Of a stretch of DNA of 64,000 nt, positions 51,206 through 61,516 are shown piece by piece. The notes beneath the pieces were generated by a model that saw only the letters and a list, made by a program, of their open reading frames with translations, made no database searches and was not told where the DNA came from. Both the position numbers and the translations under genes were made by a program. Each line of letters opens with the position of its first letter. Positions within the stretch are counted from its first letter, which is position 1. The stretch comes from Aurantiochytrium sp. KH105 (lineage: Eukaryota; Sar; Bigyra; Thraustochytrida; Thraustochytriidae). The stretch spans positions 82,500-146,499 of the forward strand of contig BGKB01000162.1 of the NCBI GenBank assembly GCA_003116975.1, in the 5' to 3' direction.

Positions 51206-51661
51206 ATGGCGGACGGCAAGGCATGCGTGACTCTGATCGGGGCGGAGGGCCCGATGGGCTCGGTGGTGTTCACGCCGGGCGAGAGCTCGGTCAAGGTGAC
51301 CGGCGAGGTCACCGGCCTGACGCCCGGCAAGCACGGCTTCCACATTCACCAGTTTGGCGACGTGAGCTCCGGCTGCGCCAGCACCGGCGGCCACTACAAC
51401 CCGGCCGGCAAGACCCACGGCGCGCCCGAGGACGGCGAGCGCCACGCCGGCGACCTTGGCAACATTGAGGCCAACGAGGAGGGCGTCGCCAAGATCGACA
51501 TTGAGGACTCCGGCTTCAAGGTCTCCGAGATCATCGGCCGCGCTGTCGTTGTCCACGAGGGCGAGGACGACCTTGGCGCCGGCGGCCACGAGCTCAGCAA
51601 GAGCACCGGCAACGCCGGCGGCCGCAAGTGCTGCGGCATCATCGGCCTGCAGTCTGCCTAA
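51206..51661 (+). CDS. SOD1: Cu/Zn superoxide dismutase
   Basis: 151 residues from the ATG at 51206 (GAAGATGG). Converts superoxide to O2 and H2O2. All metal ligands are visible: His46, His48, His63, His71, His80, Asp83 and His117; the intrasubunit disulfide pair is Cys57 with Cys142 or Cys143; active-site Arg140. Motifs [21 protein letters not shown] and ERHAGDLGN are canonical. There is no signal or transit peptide, so the protein is cytosolic. Codon bias is strongly toward C, as in UGDH. Confidence 0.97.
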   Translation: MADGKACVTLIGAEGPMGSVVFTPGESSVKVTGEVTGLTPGKHGFHIHQFGDVSSGCASTGGHYNPAGKTHGAPEDGERHAGDLGNIEANEEGVAKIDIEDSGFKVSEIIGRAVVVHEGEDDLGAGGHELSKSTGNAGGRKCCGIIGLQSA

Positions 51662-52348
51662 GCCTCTTTTTCGTTCATTCATTCGTCCGTTTGTCCGTCC
51701 GTCCGGGGACGCTCTCACGAATTCGAAAGGGTCTCACATCTCGTCGTGTCTCGTCTTGTCTTCACGCGGGGCTTAAGCCCGTCGTGACGTGCGCGACCCG
51801 TAGCACATATCCAATATTAACACGTCTTTTTTTTTTCTCTCTCTCTTTTTTCATTGCCTTTCCCTTGCAAGCTGACAAATTGATCAAGGCGAAAATGTAA
51901 AAGCACCGACTGAGAGGGAGGGAATTGGGTGATGTACTCTCGTACGATGACGTTCATATTCTTTTCTATATAGGTCATGTCTTTCGCAGAAACCAAAGCC
52001 ACCGCGCGACCTCTCACAGCACAGAACAGCACAGCACCGCAAGGCAGGCTGCCATTTTTTGTTGTTGTGCTAGAAAGAACAATGGCAATCGGTAGTGCAT
52101 ACCGCTTGTTCTCGACGTGTGGTTCTTTTCCAAGTCCGTGTCCTCCTATTCTTTGTACTGTTTTGTCATTTGGTAGAAACTGGTTGGTCGGTAGGTTTAT
52201 ATCATCAATAAAAGCAATTTTCAGGTTGTTGTGTACTCTTGGCGGCACGACACCTTTAGAGAATTCGCGATTTTTCTTTTTGCTTCTTTCCAAGAAGCGA
52301 GCATTGGGGCGATTGCCTCGGCCCAACAATATACATGCACGTAAGATC
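51662..52348. other. Convergent spacer, SOD / lipase
   Basis: 687 bp between converging genes, AT-rich from 51800, with a poly-T/CT run at 51828-51850. No gene is seen. Confidence 0.5.
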
Positions 52349-54001
52349 TCACTCCGTCTGCTGCTGGTCCGCCTGACTCTTGGCACGGCCGATTATGTCT
52401 TCAACAAAGTTCTCGTCCGCCTTCTCTGCATCGTCGTCGCGAAGAGAGTCCATGTGGGAGTCTGCATCGGATTCGTCGAGGACATCGTCCTCGCTCCGCT
52501 CCTTTTCAACAGACTTGCGCAGCTTGGGCGTCTTTTGCGACTTGGAGCGCTCCGCGGCCTCTTCCTCGGCCACTGCAGCCTCTGCTTCCTCGGCAATGAC
52601 ACCCCCATCATCGTGAATATTCGGATCATGAAGCTGCTCGGCGACCGTGGTGACAGCGTTGCGGTAGAATTGCAGCGTGTGGTCAGAAATCATGGTCGTC
52701 GAGAACTCAATCCGTCGCAACGAGGCAAAGTCGGCCTCCACGTCGCGAACCATGAAGCCCTCCGTCGTTCGCGTCACGTAGGTGATTTCCCCAGAAACGT
52801 GCATATCAATGTGCGCGCCCTTGGACGAGGCCACCTCCTCGATGGTTTTGCGGTACTCTTGCGTCATGGTGAGGTAGTCGAACTCTTCGTAAAACTCGTC
52901 GAGCGACTTGCCAGACTCTTGCATTTCGGCATCAAGGTCGGCCAGGATACGCGCATTTGCTGAAATGAGCCCGAAATTCCAGCGCGGAAAAATGTCGTCG
53001 CCGGCCACCAGAGACCAAATGATATCTTTGGTATAGTTTGTGGCCTGCTTGTTGAGCGTGGGCGGCGGCGCTACGGCAATGCAGTCAATTCCGGTCCAGT
53101 TGCGCTCCCAGCGGTAAATGAGTGTGGCGAGCTGAGCCGTGCCTGCGCCCAGCGAGTGACCCGTAAAGGTGACCCGGTAGTCGAGAGGTGCGAAAATGTT
53201 CTTGATGAGACTTTCCGTCCGGTTTACCAGAAACCTGGCTGCATTGAGCATGCCCGAGTGGACCCACGAGTCTCGCAAAAAGGGCACGGGCGTATGAAGT
53301 ACATCCGTGAGCAAGTCACTCACCGATGATGTTCCCTTGATGCTCACGATGGCGTGTTGCCGCAAAGGATGGTACGCAATAAAGTACGATGGTTTCTCGT
53401 AGGAGACTGCGGGTTCGTACTGCAAAAGCTCGTATCCAGTGGTATCGAGAAAGTTCCGAATCACCAGTTCTCCATCATAGACCGCCTCGGAGAAGCCGAT
53501 CATGTCGGCAAACTGATCGAGCTTTTCGACCTTTGTGTGACGTGCTCCGAACATTGCATATTCACGCTTGAGCGTGTGTTTGTCCATGCGGTGTTTGGCA
53601 ATGTACTCGAATTGCAGCTTGAGAAGCGGGAGAAGTCGATAAACGGGAACATTGGGCGCGTCTTGAAAGTGCAAGACGGCTGCGCTCATGGCTTCGTTGA
53701 GTTTGGTCCACAAAGAGTAGTACGAGGCGCCCAGGACGTACTCTGTGGACAAGACGTCGGTGAGCGAGAGATTTGCCATGAGTTCGTCAAAGCTCGAGGT
53801 TTCTGCAATGGTTTGAACGAGAAGTTGCGGGTCTTCTGGCCGGAACCAGCACCCCATGCTAAAGATGAGGACCACGAGATACGCTTTGAGCGACCGTTTG
53901 CGCACGAGCGGCTTGTTGGGCTTGAACTTGGTGCTCGGCACGCGGCCCAGCTTGTTGGGCTGCGTCGGTGCCGACTCCGTGCGTCTGAACTGGCGACCCA
54001 T
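52349..54001 (-). CDS. Class-3 lipase, diacylglycerol-lipase-like
   Basis: 550 residues from the ATG at 54001. A basic N-terminus leads into one hydrophobic segment (LKAYLVVLIFSMGCWF, ~39-54), likely a membrane anchor. The alpha/beta-hydrolase core has the oxyanion segment AIVSIKGTSS, nucleophile elbow FTGHSLGAG (Ser ~283), Asp in VAGDDIFPRWN (~335-336) and His in ISDHTLQFYR (~441), a complete Ser-Asp-His triad in the order used by sn1-specific diacylglycerol lipases and fungal class-3 lipases. The C-terminal ~100 residues are acidic and Lys/Glu-rich. Two NxS/T sites sit in the central part. Probably hydrolyses a membrane glycerolipid. Confidence 0.85.
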   Translation of the reverse strand: MGRQFRRTESAPTQPNKLGRVPSTKFKPNKPLVRKRSLKAYLVVLIFSMGCWFRPEDPQLLVQTIAETSSFDELMANLSLTDVLSTEYVLGASYYSLWTKLNEAMSAAVLHFQDAPNVPVYRLLPLLKLQFEYIAKHRMDKHTLKREYAMFGARHTKVEKLDQFADMIGFSEAVYDGELVIRNFLDTTGYELLQYEPAVSYEKPSYFIAYHPLRQHAIVSIKGTSSVSDLLTDVLHTPVPFLRDSWVHSGMLNAARFLVNRTESLIKNIFAPLDYRVTFTGHSLGAGTAQLATLIYRWERNWTGIDCIAVAPPPTLNKQATNYTKDIIWSLVAGDDIFPRWNFGLISANARILADLDAEMQESGKSLDEFYEEFDYLTMTQEYRKTIEEVASSKGAHIDMHVSGEITYVTRTTEGFMVRDVEADFASLRRIEFSTTMISDHTLQFYRNAVTTVAEQLHDPNIHDDGGVIAEEAEAAVAEEEAAERSKSQKTPKLRKSVEKERSEDDVLDESDADSHMDSLRDDDAEKADENFVEDIIGRAKSQADQQQTE

Positions 54002-54607
54002 CGTCCCGTGTCGTCTCCTCTCGTTTCCTGTCGCGGAGCAGCGTTCTCGCTTCGGTCACTGGCGGAGACGCCAGGGCGGTACGCGCGCAGCGGTGACAGC
54101 TTCCACGATGACGAAAGCCCGCGCACTACGAGTCGAGACTTGTCGTGCTTGCTTGGTGCCAACGCGAGGCGCTCGCGGACGGACGGCAGCGGGGCCTTCG
54201 CGAGCGGCAGGCCGGGGTTGGGCTTCTGCTGGCCGCCCCGGAGTGCGCGAGCTGGCCCCGCTCCGGCTGCGGCTCGGGCTCGGGTTCTGGGCTCCGGGCT
54301 CGGCGGCGCGGCGCGGCGTGGCGTGGCGTGGCGTGGTGACGCACAGCGTCGCGCGGTCAAGCTGGACCCCGGCGGAGAGGGCGGGGCGGCCCAGCGCGAA
54401 CCACGCGCGAACCGGCCAGAGCGAGCTGGGGCGGGTGCTCAGCGGTGAGCTGCAGCGCGCCGAGAAGGGACAGCGAGGCGCGGAAGCGAAGCGATGCTGG
54501 ACGAAAGTGAGGCTTCGCGTCTGAAAAACGTGACGTTGGCGGGGCAAGCTTGGCAGAAAAAGTGCGCATGCATGAGATCGTTTTAGGACGAGGCTAGACT
54601 GGGTGGG
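54002..54607. other. Spacer upstream of lipase gene
   Basis: 606 bp, CpG-rich, the likely lipase promoter plus the 3' end of the GCC2/GCC3 gene. Short GGCGTGGCGTGG runs lie near 54310-54340. No gene is seen. Confidence 0.5.
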
Positions 54608-57600
54608 CTACACGACTTGCAGAGTGCGCTGCTGCTGCTGCATTTCCTGGTTTTGGCGTTGTTGCTGGTCAGAAATTAGCTGCGGGTCTTGCGTCTCCTG
54701 TTCACCGTGGGAACCGAGCGTGTCGTTTTGTATTGCCTCCTCGTCGAGAGCGAGCACAGAGGCATCGTTGACTTGGTCAATTTCGAGATCGTTCGCGGCA
54801 TCGAGCTCGGCCGCATCGAGCGGTCTGGGCGGCACCACGGATTCTGAAAAGGCAAGGTATTTAGATGGACGAGCGATCTCCGCTTGGAGAGAACCTGCAT
54901 CGTCGTCTGTATCCGAAGTCACACCGCTCGACACTTTTCCAGCGACGTAGCGTGTCGAGAATCGTGACGACACCCACGATTGAAGTCGCTTACCCTCGCG
55001 TTCTCGAGGAGGTCCATTGTTCGAAGAGGACCTCGTGCACGAAAAAAGTACCGTGACAGCCATGAGCTCATAGATAACAAGGAGCAAAAAGGCGATGTTG
55101 ATCACAGCGATGAAAATGTTGAGACCAAAATCAACACCTGCATCAAAACTGAGCGAGTATAGCGCCATCGTCAACGAAACGAGGAGCGTCAGCAAACCCA
55201 TCCCCTCGAGATGATTGAGAAACGGGTATGCGTATGGGCCGACCTGGGTGTGCAGCAAGAGCGCCGCAAAGAGGCAGACGAGACATGAGATGCCCTGAGC
55301 AATGGGACCAAACTTTGCCAAGGTGATGGTGAAGATCGTCATGGCCACCTTGCGCAACGCCACGATGGACTCCCAAAACTCACAATCCATGCGGAAGTTT
55401 TTGCACAAAAAGGTGCGCAAGTACGTGTTTGACCCCTTTACCACGAGCAGCGCAGAAAGAGCCGGGATTCCGCATCCGTAAAAGACGAGGCCGCCAAAGC
55501 CTGCCACAGCAAACCAAGCCACGTGCGAGCCCGCAAAGCACTCAATGCGCGGGTCTGCGACAAGAAAGGAACGATGCTGCACCTCGGGGGTCGTGCATAC
55601 AAAGAGCTCGAGGGCCGTACGTAGCAAGATGATGTGCGCCAGAAACAAGAGAACCATGGTCGAGAGCTGAAAGCCTTGGTAATACAGCGCGCGAATCCCG
55701 AAAGAACAGCGGTCCCAGACCCAGAGAATGGCCCAGACAATCCCAAAAAGCAGGGCACACAAGAGCGGAAAGGCGTATACGAGCAGGACCTTGGCATAGA
55801 ATCCAGGGAGGCGCTCGCCGTCATCGCCACTCTCGTCGAAAAGACACATGATGGAGCTCGTCACATCGGATCCCGAAATCGTCACCGTGGATGCCATTTT
55901 CTCTACGGCCGTTACGGACTGATGCCAGTCGACGTCGATGAGTAGGAGAAGTGCAAGCGCCTGAAGGTGCGAGTACGCGATCTTGAGCACCGTCACAACC
56001 GCTTCGGACGTGACGCGATCGACGCTACCGTCCATGAGCGAGCGCTTTGCGGCGCGTCGCTCGCTCCGCAAAATGATGCGCCACGTGATGAAGGCTACCA
56101 AGGCGCACGCGACGGCAGCTCCGAATGCTGCCAAGAGATATGGTGTCACTGTCGCGCACGACAGGCAGCGATCGCCAACCTTGGCATATCCCTCGGCACA
56201 CCCCATGCACAGAAAACCCGCAAAGGCTGGTCCACACCCCGAGGCTTGCGCCAATGCAGGGTCGGAGGTATTTGTCTCGCCAAAGCAGCGCTCTGTTCCG
56301 TCCTCGCACGTGTAAAAGTCGATCGAGACGCATGGGTTTGCAGGATCTCCATCGCCGGCCTCGGAAAGAGGAGGAAAGCGAAAATGCCCTGGGGCCGCAT
56401 ATGCGACATATTGGACCGAGACATTGACCGTGCCGCCAGTCACCGGGGTCGAATAGTTTGGGTTTTCGGCGCACTCCATGGTTTCGTCGTCGTCCATGTA
56501 CGCTTGCGAGGCGTGACAGATGGCCCCACTTGGACAAATCGAGCAAGCGCTGGCCGATTCTGCGCCGATCAAGCCAAACGTACTCGCTCTGGTGTCCAAG
56601 ACAGTGCAAGACTCGCACGAGGACTGGCCCGTCGCATTTTGAAAGGTGTTCTCCGGACACGGAGTTGCGAGAATGGTGCGCGCGCTGCAATAGTGACCCG
56701 CTGGACATTCGAGCACAGTTTCCTGGTCTGGGCAGTACGAGCCTTCGGGGCAGTCACTGCACGCGCACGGAGACACTTTGGAGGACGTCACTGCATACTC
56801 GCCAGGACTACAGGCTTTACAGCGCGTGCATGTGGCTCCCTCGGTGGACTCGTCAATTTCATAGCCCGCATTGCAAACGCAAGTCGAGGCGTCGTCGACG
56901 TCCGGAAGCATGGTGGGCCCGCAGCCAACGTCAAAACTATCACTACTCTCGATGGGAACATTGAAAACAAGCACCTTAACTTGGAGTTTACCTGCAGCGC
57001 GTGCCACCAGCTCGACCTCGAGTGCACCTTCGTTGGTTTCGTACACGGAAAGCTCGTTCAGGTTGTTGATGTTTGGGCCTGCAAAGGCCTTCACCGCACG
57101 AGTGTACGTTCCCGTCGTTGCAGCAAAGCCGTTAATGTCGATAAGCTCCACGTTGCCCGTGCAACGTTCCAAGTACGTGATTCCGGTGCAGTTTGAGAAA
57201 TCGACCTTGCTCATCAAGGCGTCTGGAGGCGCCTCGAGGTAAAATGTGACTGGGATGATCGTGGACTCGATCGAGAACGAAGAATCAGAGTACAGCTCCC
57301 AGACAATATCAAGCACGATTTTGGCCGTGTAAGTTCCCGTGGGCATGATGTTTGTGTGGACGACAGCGTCAATGGAGATTTCTTCCCCTGACTGGAGAAC
57401 TATGGTTTCTTTTGAGGCGGGGATGCGAAGCCAGCTGATCTCAGCATCTGTCTCGATGGCAATGGTTACCTCTACAAACTCGTCAAAGGGGTTCACAAGA
57501 ATGATATCGCGGCTTATGATACCATTTTCTTCGTCTCCGTACACCTCGACATCACCGAATGGGGTGTCAGCCGTATGCATATCCTTGGAATATTGGGCCT

Positions 57601-57706
57601 CAATCTCTCTTGGAAACACCTTTAGACTTGTCTCGCCTTGCTGCTGTGCGATTGCAGGCACACTTGCAGCGGCCACCGCGGCCGCCACCGCGAGTAGCTT
57701 CCGCAT
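54608..57706 (-). CDS. GCC2/GCC3-type cysteine-rich multi-pass membrane protein
   Basis: 1032 residues from the ATG at 57706; the frame upstream has only a TTG. Signal peptide MRKLLAVAAAVAAASVPAIA, then a ~250-residue beta-rich ectodomain, then a Cys-rich stalk (~270-520) of EGF/ephrin-receptor-like (GCC2/GCC3) repeats: CRCKACSPGEYAV, CSDCPEGSYCPDQ, CPAGHYC, CPENTFQNATGQSSCESC. At ~525 begins the first of about eight to nine hydrophobic helices (for example VTPYLLAAFGAAVACALVAF). The tail of ~130 residues is acidic and Gln-rich. The layout (Cys-rich ectodomain plus polytopic TRP-like membrane part) is widespread and expanded in stramenopiles. It is presumably a surface sensor or channel; ligand unknown. 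Confidence 0.8.
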   Translation of the reverse strand: MRKLLAVAAAVAAASVPAIAQQQGETSLKVFPREIEAQYSKDMHTADTPFGDVEVYGDEENGIISRDIILVNPFDEFVEVTIAIETDAEISWLRIPASKETIVLQSGEEISIDAVVHTNIMPTGTYTAKIVLDIVWELYSDSSFSIESTIIPVTFYLEAPPDALMSKVDFSNCTGITYLERCTGNVELIDINGFAATTGTYTRAVKAFAGPNINNLNELSVYETNEGALEVELVARAAGKLQVKVLVFNVPIESSDSFDVGCGPTMLPDVDDASTCVCNAGYEIDESTEGATCTRCKACSPGEYAVTSSKVSPCACSDCPEGSYCPDQETVLECPAGHYCSARTILATPCPENTFQNATGQSSCESCTVLDTRASTFGLIGAESASACSICPSGAICHASQAYMDDDETMECAENPNYSTPVTGGTVNVSVQYVAYAAPGHFRFPPLSEAGDGDPANPCVSIDFYTCEDGTERCFGETNTSDPALAQASGCGPAFAGFLCMGCAEGYAKVGDRCLSCATVTPYLLAAFGAAVACALVAFITWRIILRSERRAAKRSLMDGSVDRVTSEAVVTVLKIAYSHLQALALLLLIDVDWHQSVTAVEKMASTVTISGSDVTSSIMCLFDESGDDGERLPGFYAKVLLVYAFPLLCALLFGIVWAILWVWDRCSFGIRALYYQGFQLSTMVLLFLAHIILLRTALELFVCTTPEVQHRSFLVADPRIECFAGSHVAWFAVAGFGGLVFYGCGIPALSALLVVKGSNTYLRTFLCKNFRMDCEFWESIVALRKVAMTIFTITLAKFGPIAQGISCLVCLFAALLLHTQVGPYAYPFLNHLEGMGLLTLLVSLTMALYSLSFDAGVDFGLNIFIAVINIAFLLLVIYELMAVTVLFSCTRSSSNNGPPREREGKRLQSWVSSRFSTRYVAGKVSSGVTSDTDDDAGSLQAEIARPSKYLAFSESVVPPRPLDAAELDAANDLEIDQVNDASVLALDEEAIQNDTLGSHGEQETQDPQLISDQQQRQNQEMQQQQRTLQVV

Positions 57707-58173
57707 CTTGTTCAAGAGTTGCAGTTCTGTCGCAGTCCCAGATCAAGGCGGACAGCTGACCCAGCTCACTCGGGTGCGCGCGCAAAAAAAAAAAAAAAAA
57801 AGAAGGACAAGAAGGGAGGAAGGGACAAGGGGGGTTGTCCCAAGAGAGAGGGAGGCACATTTTGGTGCAAGGCCGCATGTTCAGGCACTATTAGCACAAG
57901 GAGCAAAGCAAACGGCGCGACGCCATAGGCCTAGGCCGAATAAAAAATGTGACGAATCGGGTGACCCAGACGGTATCCTTCTCTTCGATGAATGCAATCC
58001 TGACTGCCAAAAAGTTCTTTTGGGACGGTGGAGAGAATGAGCGGATCGTCAGCCAGATACGTTGACTGCTCCCGTAAACTACTGGCAGTGCGTGGGTGCA
58101 GCCTAGTCAGGAGACTGACCCTCTCTTGATGATCAATAGGTAGTTGCTGAATCTGAGTTACAAAGAAAATCGC
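57707..58173. other. Spacer upstream of GCC2/GCC3 gene
   Basis: 467 bp with a poly-A run at 57784-57801 (plus strand) in the probable 5' flank. No gene is seen. Confidence 0.5.
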
Positions 58174-60363
58174 CTAGTAGGTTGAGCTCTTTTTGGCAGT
58201 CGCCAAGATACTTGCGGCCCGACGCATGCTATCGACCTCTTGCTGCAAACGGCCTCGCTTGATTGCGATACCATCATCCTCACGCAAGTACTCTTTGAGA
58301 TCGGATACCGCAGACAAACTTCTCATAAATTCCATTGTCTTGTCAACGACTTCGGTCCAGATGAGGCGCGGCGTTTGAGAGAAATATGTGGCCAACAAAA
58401 AGTGAATGCGAGTGGCGACATCGGTACAGAGCTTTTTTTGAGCTGGCTCCAGCGTAGATTGCTCACGCAAAGCTGCGTCGCTTGCAGCAGCTGCGATCGG
58501 TGGCAACGAATTGATGAGCACATCGAGCGCCAAATGAAGCGCTGGTGACTCATCAAAGGTCGACTTAACGACTCTGTGAAGTTGGCTGCGCTTGGTATCC
58601 TCCAGAGACGTGAGGGCTTTCTGGAATTCCCGAAGACTGTCCACATGTTCAAGGTCGCCAAAGCGTGAATGCTTGACCTCGGCCGACAGCAGCATGCAAA
58701 TCGTTTTCCAGAGTTGATCACTGAGCTTTTCAAAATGTTCCCGTGCGAGAAGGATGACTTGCCCAGCAAAGTCTGGAAATCGTTCGGTATGTCTGTTGAT
58801 GATGGTAGACACTGTACGTCCGAAAAGTTCGATGGTGTCATCGAGTAAGGCCTTGAGAGATTCACGAATTGGTAGTACACCATACTTTTCGATGAGAGCT
58901 TTGAAGATCATTTCGTGGTTCCGCGTAGCACCATCTCCCTGATCCTTCCAGCGACCATGAACTTCGTCAATGAAAGCTGGGTCCATCTCAAACCTCTGCC
59001 GTCCTCCTCGAGTTGGGTCAAAGATGCGAGCTTCGACATCGTCTCGCAACCTATTGGCGTTCCCATCGAAGACACCGCCAAGATTAGCAAAGTTCGAGGT
59101 ATGCGAGCCAATCGCGTCGCGCACCCACTCGCTCGTGCCTCTGTCGTACGCGCACATCGTAAAGTCGTCGCGGAACCTCTCAACGATCCTAACTGCAATG
59201 AGGTGACGCTCGCTGAGGTCGTCAAGCGGACGGCCTAGGGCTTCGAGCCTGCCATATCGCTCGGCGATTTTAGCTTCCAGATCAGGAAGAATTTCGTTGA
59301 TGAACTGGCGAACCATTTTCACCTGGATAATGCTCACTTTTTCGCCAAGGGTCTGAATTCCCCAAAGGTCCGGGCTCAGTTCACGAAAATACTTGTCTTT
59401 TGTGAAGAGGGCCCTTTCTCGATCGAGAACATCCGTATGACTATCTCCCTCCTGTGCTTCGGTCTCGGTGCGCGTCCGCACGGCAAAGTAGCCGTGCGCA
59501 AGTAAAGCCTGAGGAGCACCCTTTTTGGTGAGGCGTTCGCAAAAGGATCTCTTTTGAATTGGATCTGAATCTGGGAGACAATCGACCTTAGTGAAAACGC
59601 CCAAGGTACGCTTGCCTTGCGGGTCATGCTCGCGCGCAAGACGAAGCGCCTCACAAGTCTCAAGGTCTGATTCCGCGGGCAAAACGACGAGAATGACCAT
59701 TCTCGGATTGCTGATATATTCTTTAACGAGGCCCACGGTGAGCTCGTGCTCATCGGCCCCTTTGGAACCGCCGAACTGCTTGATTCCAGGCAGATCGATG
59801 AGGACCAGCTTGTGGACGTCCGGGCGCATCACTTTGACATGGACAGTTTTGTTTTCGATTGCCCCAGAACTTGGCTGCTTTCGTGCGATCGCCTCGGCAA
59901 GATATGCCATATCTCGTACCTCGGTTGCCTCGGAAAAAGTAGCATCTCGACTGACCAATGCCTTACACTCTTGGCTCCTTTCGCAGTGAACCACGATGGG
60001 GCATCGTGTCACCGTGCCAGTGCCGCGCGGAAGGTCGACTCTCGTGAGCGCCGACAGCACGGATGACTTGCCAGAGCTTTGGTTTCCAATGACAGCCACG
60101 CCGGGGGCATGAAAATTCTCGCTGTCAAGGGTACCACGGACCTGCTCGATGGCATCGAGCAAGGGCTCTGTGCTCGCAATCATGGGCAAAAGCCTTGTGC
60201 TCACATTCATCGGCACGCCCTTGGGGGCTGTGGGCTTGGCCTTGATCTGCATGTTCTGGTTCAAGGGTTCGCTCTCGGGCTCCACATGTTCGTCCATGTC
60301 TGGATTTGATATTCCAGCTACGCTGGTCGCAGGCTCGAACGCGCCCGTCGCTGCCTGAGACAT
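58174..60363 (-). CDS. Mx/dynamin-like large GTPase
   Basis: 729 residues from the ATG at 60363; upstream the frame has only a GTG. GTPase domain: G1 GNQSSGKSS (~93-101), G2 Thr in GTVTRCP, G3 DLPG and G4 TKVD. These are followed by the dynamin/Mx stalk and, at the end, a GED-like helical region (~640-725). No PH or Pro-rich domain and no membrane anchor are evident, which suits the Mx/dynamin-related type that remodels organelle or vesicle membranes or acts in cell-autonomous defence. The first ~60 residues are disordered. It points away from the GTPase at 61517. Confidence 0.88.
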   Translation of the reverse strand: MSQAATGAFEPATSVAGISNPDMDEHVEPESEPLNQNMQIKAKPTAPKGVPMNVSTRLLPMIASTEPLLDAIEQVRGTLDSENFHAPGVAVIGNQSSGKSSVLSALTRVDLPRGTGTVTRCPIVVHCERSQECKALVSRDATFSEATEVRDMAYLAEAIARKQPSSGAIENKTVHVKVMRPDVHKLVLIDLPGIKQFGGSKGADEHELTVGLVKEYISNPRMVILVVLPAESDLETCEALRLAREHDPQGKRTLGVFTKVDCLPDSDPIQKRSFCERLTKKGAPQALLAHGYFAVRTRTETEAQEGDSHTDVLDRERALFTKDKYFRELSPDLWGIQTLGEKVSIIQVKMVRQFINEILPDLEAKIAERYGRLEALGRPLDDLSERHLIAVRIVERFRDDFTMCAYDRGTSEWVRDAIGSHTSNFANLGGVFDGNANRLRDDVEARIFDPTRGGRQRFEMDPAFIDEVHGRWKDQGDGATRNHEMIFKALIEKYGVLPIRESLKALLDDTIELFGRTVSTIINRHTERFPDFAGQVILLAREHFEKLSDQLWKTICMLLSAEVKHSRFGDLEHVDSLREFQKALTSLEDTKRSQLHRVVKSTFDESPALHLALDVLINSLPPIAAAASDAALREQSTLEPAQKKLCTDVATRIHFLLATYFSQTPRLIWTEVVDKTMEFMRSLSAVSDLKEYLREDDGIAIKRGRLQQEVDSMRRAASILATAKKSSTY

Positions 60364-61516
60364 GGCTGGTATCTGTGCGCGGATTCGTTGTATTGTCTGG
60401 CTGCCAACGCCTGATTCGGGTATTGCTAGCGTCTGAAGCGGCCCCGGCTGCAGGCGGAGGCCTTTTCCCTTCAGTTCCTGTGGTAAGGGACAGCATGACT
60501 TCGTCTCATCCACAGTTTTTCTCACCCGCGCTGTCGTGGCGGCACTCACAGTCAATCTGCAAGAGTCACGGGCATAAGTCGTCACCTTCCCACAGTCATC
60601 TCTGCGTAAAAAAATTGTTTATCGTTCTCTCGAGAAGATCGCGGACAGGATGGCGGCCGCACACCTTGACCAAAAGGGTACCTCTCAGGCCGATTCGCGA
60701 AAAGATCGGCGTCGCTCGCAGTTTCCGTCGCAGCCAATAAACCAAGGAAATGCACACCTGAAAAACCGACAGGAGGCAGGAGCCGGCAGCAGCTGCAGCC
60801 AGGAGCCGCCACCAGCCAGAAGCCAAGACGGCCGAACGTGCAGAGCCCGTGTCATGATTCGCGAACGACAGCAACGTGTCGTCGTCGGATGGTTGCGGGG
60901 AGAGGACAGGAATCTTACGTGCGCTGAAGCAAGCGAAGATCGCCACGAGCCAGTCAGCTCGTTTGTCCTCGTCAAGAATGTGGTTGGATGAAGCAGCACA
61001 GACCAGCCAGTCAGGCAGAGCCTACTTGACAGCCTGGTTGTCGGTGCGGTGGCAGATCATCGCTGGCGATGATCGATCAGTCGAAGCGTGAAGCCTAACG
61101 TCGTGACTCGGGAGAGAGGCCACCTCGGATTCGGCGAAAGAATGCTGCTCGCCATACTGTCAGAACAGCACGAAATCAAGAATCGTGACACAGGCGAAGG
61201 TATACACGTACTGGCCGGTGACCGTATACTGTAAGAACACACCTATCAGGCTGCACCTGCAGGGGAGTATAGGCCTTGAGCAAGAAAGAATTGGAACGGA
61301 GCTTTCAAAGGCAGGCTGTGGGAACGGACATCAGTGTGCGAAGGACGCCCGAATAATCGATCGTATGGCGCTGCACGCGCTGGGAAAGTATAATGCGATG
61401 CAAGCCCCAAGAGAGAGCAGACGTCTGACATGCAGCCAGGTAGCCAGGCAAAGCAAACCTGAATTGTGGAGCAAACCAAAAAGACCCGAGGCATTGAGGA
61501 AGAAGACAAGAGAACA
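60364..61516. promoter_or_regulatory. Divergent region between two dynamin-superfamily genes
   Basis: 1.15 kb between head-to-head GTPase genes, holding both 5' flanks. I see no supported gene. The frame of the minus-strand dynamin stays open to about 60585 but without an ATG. Confidence 0.5.
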
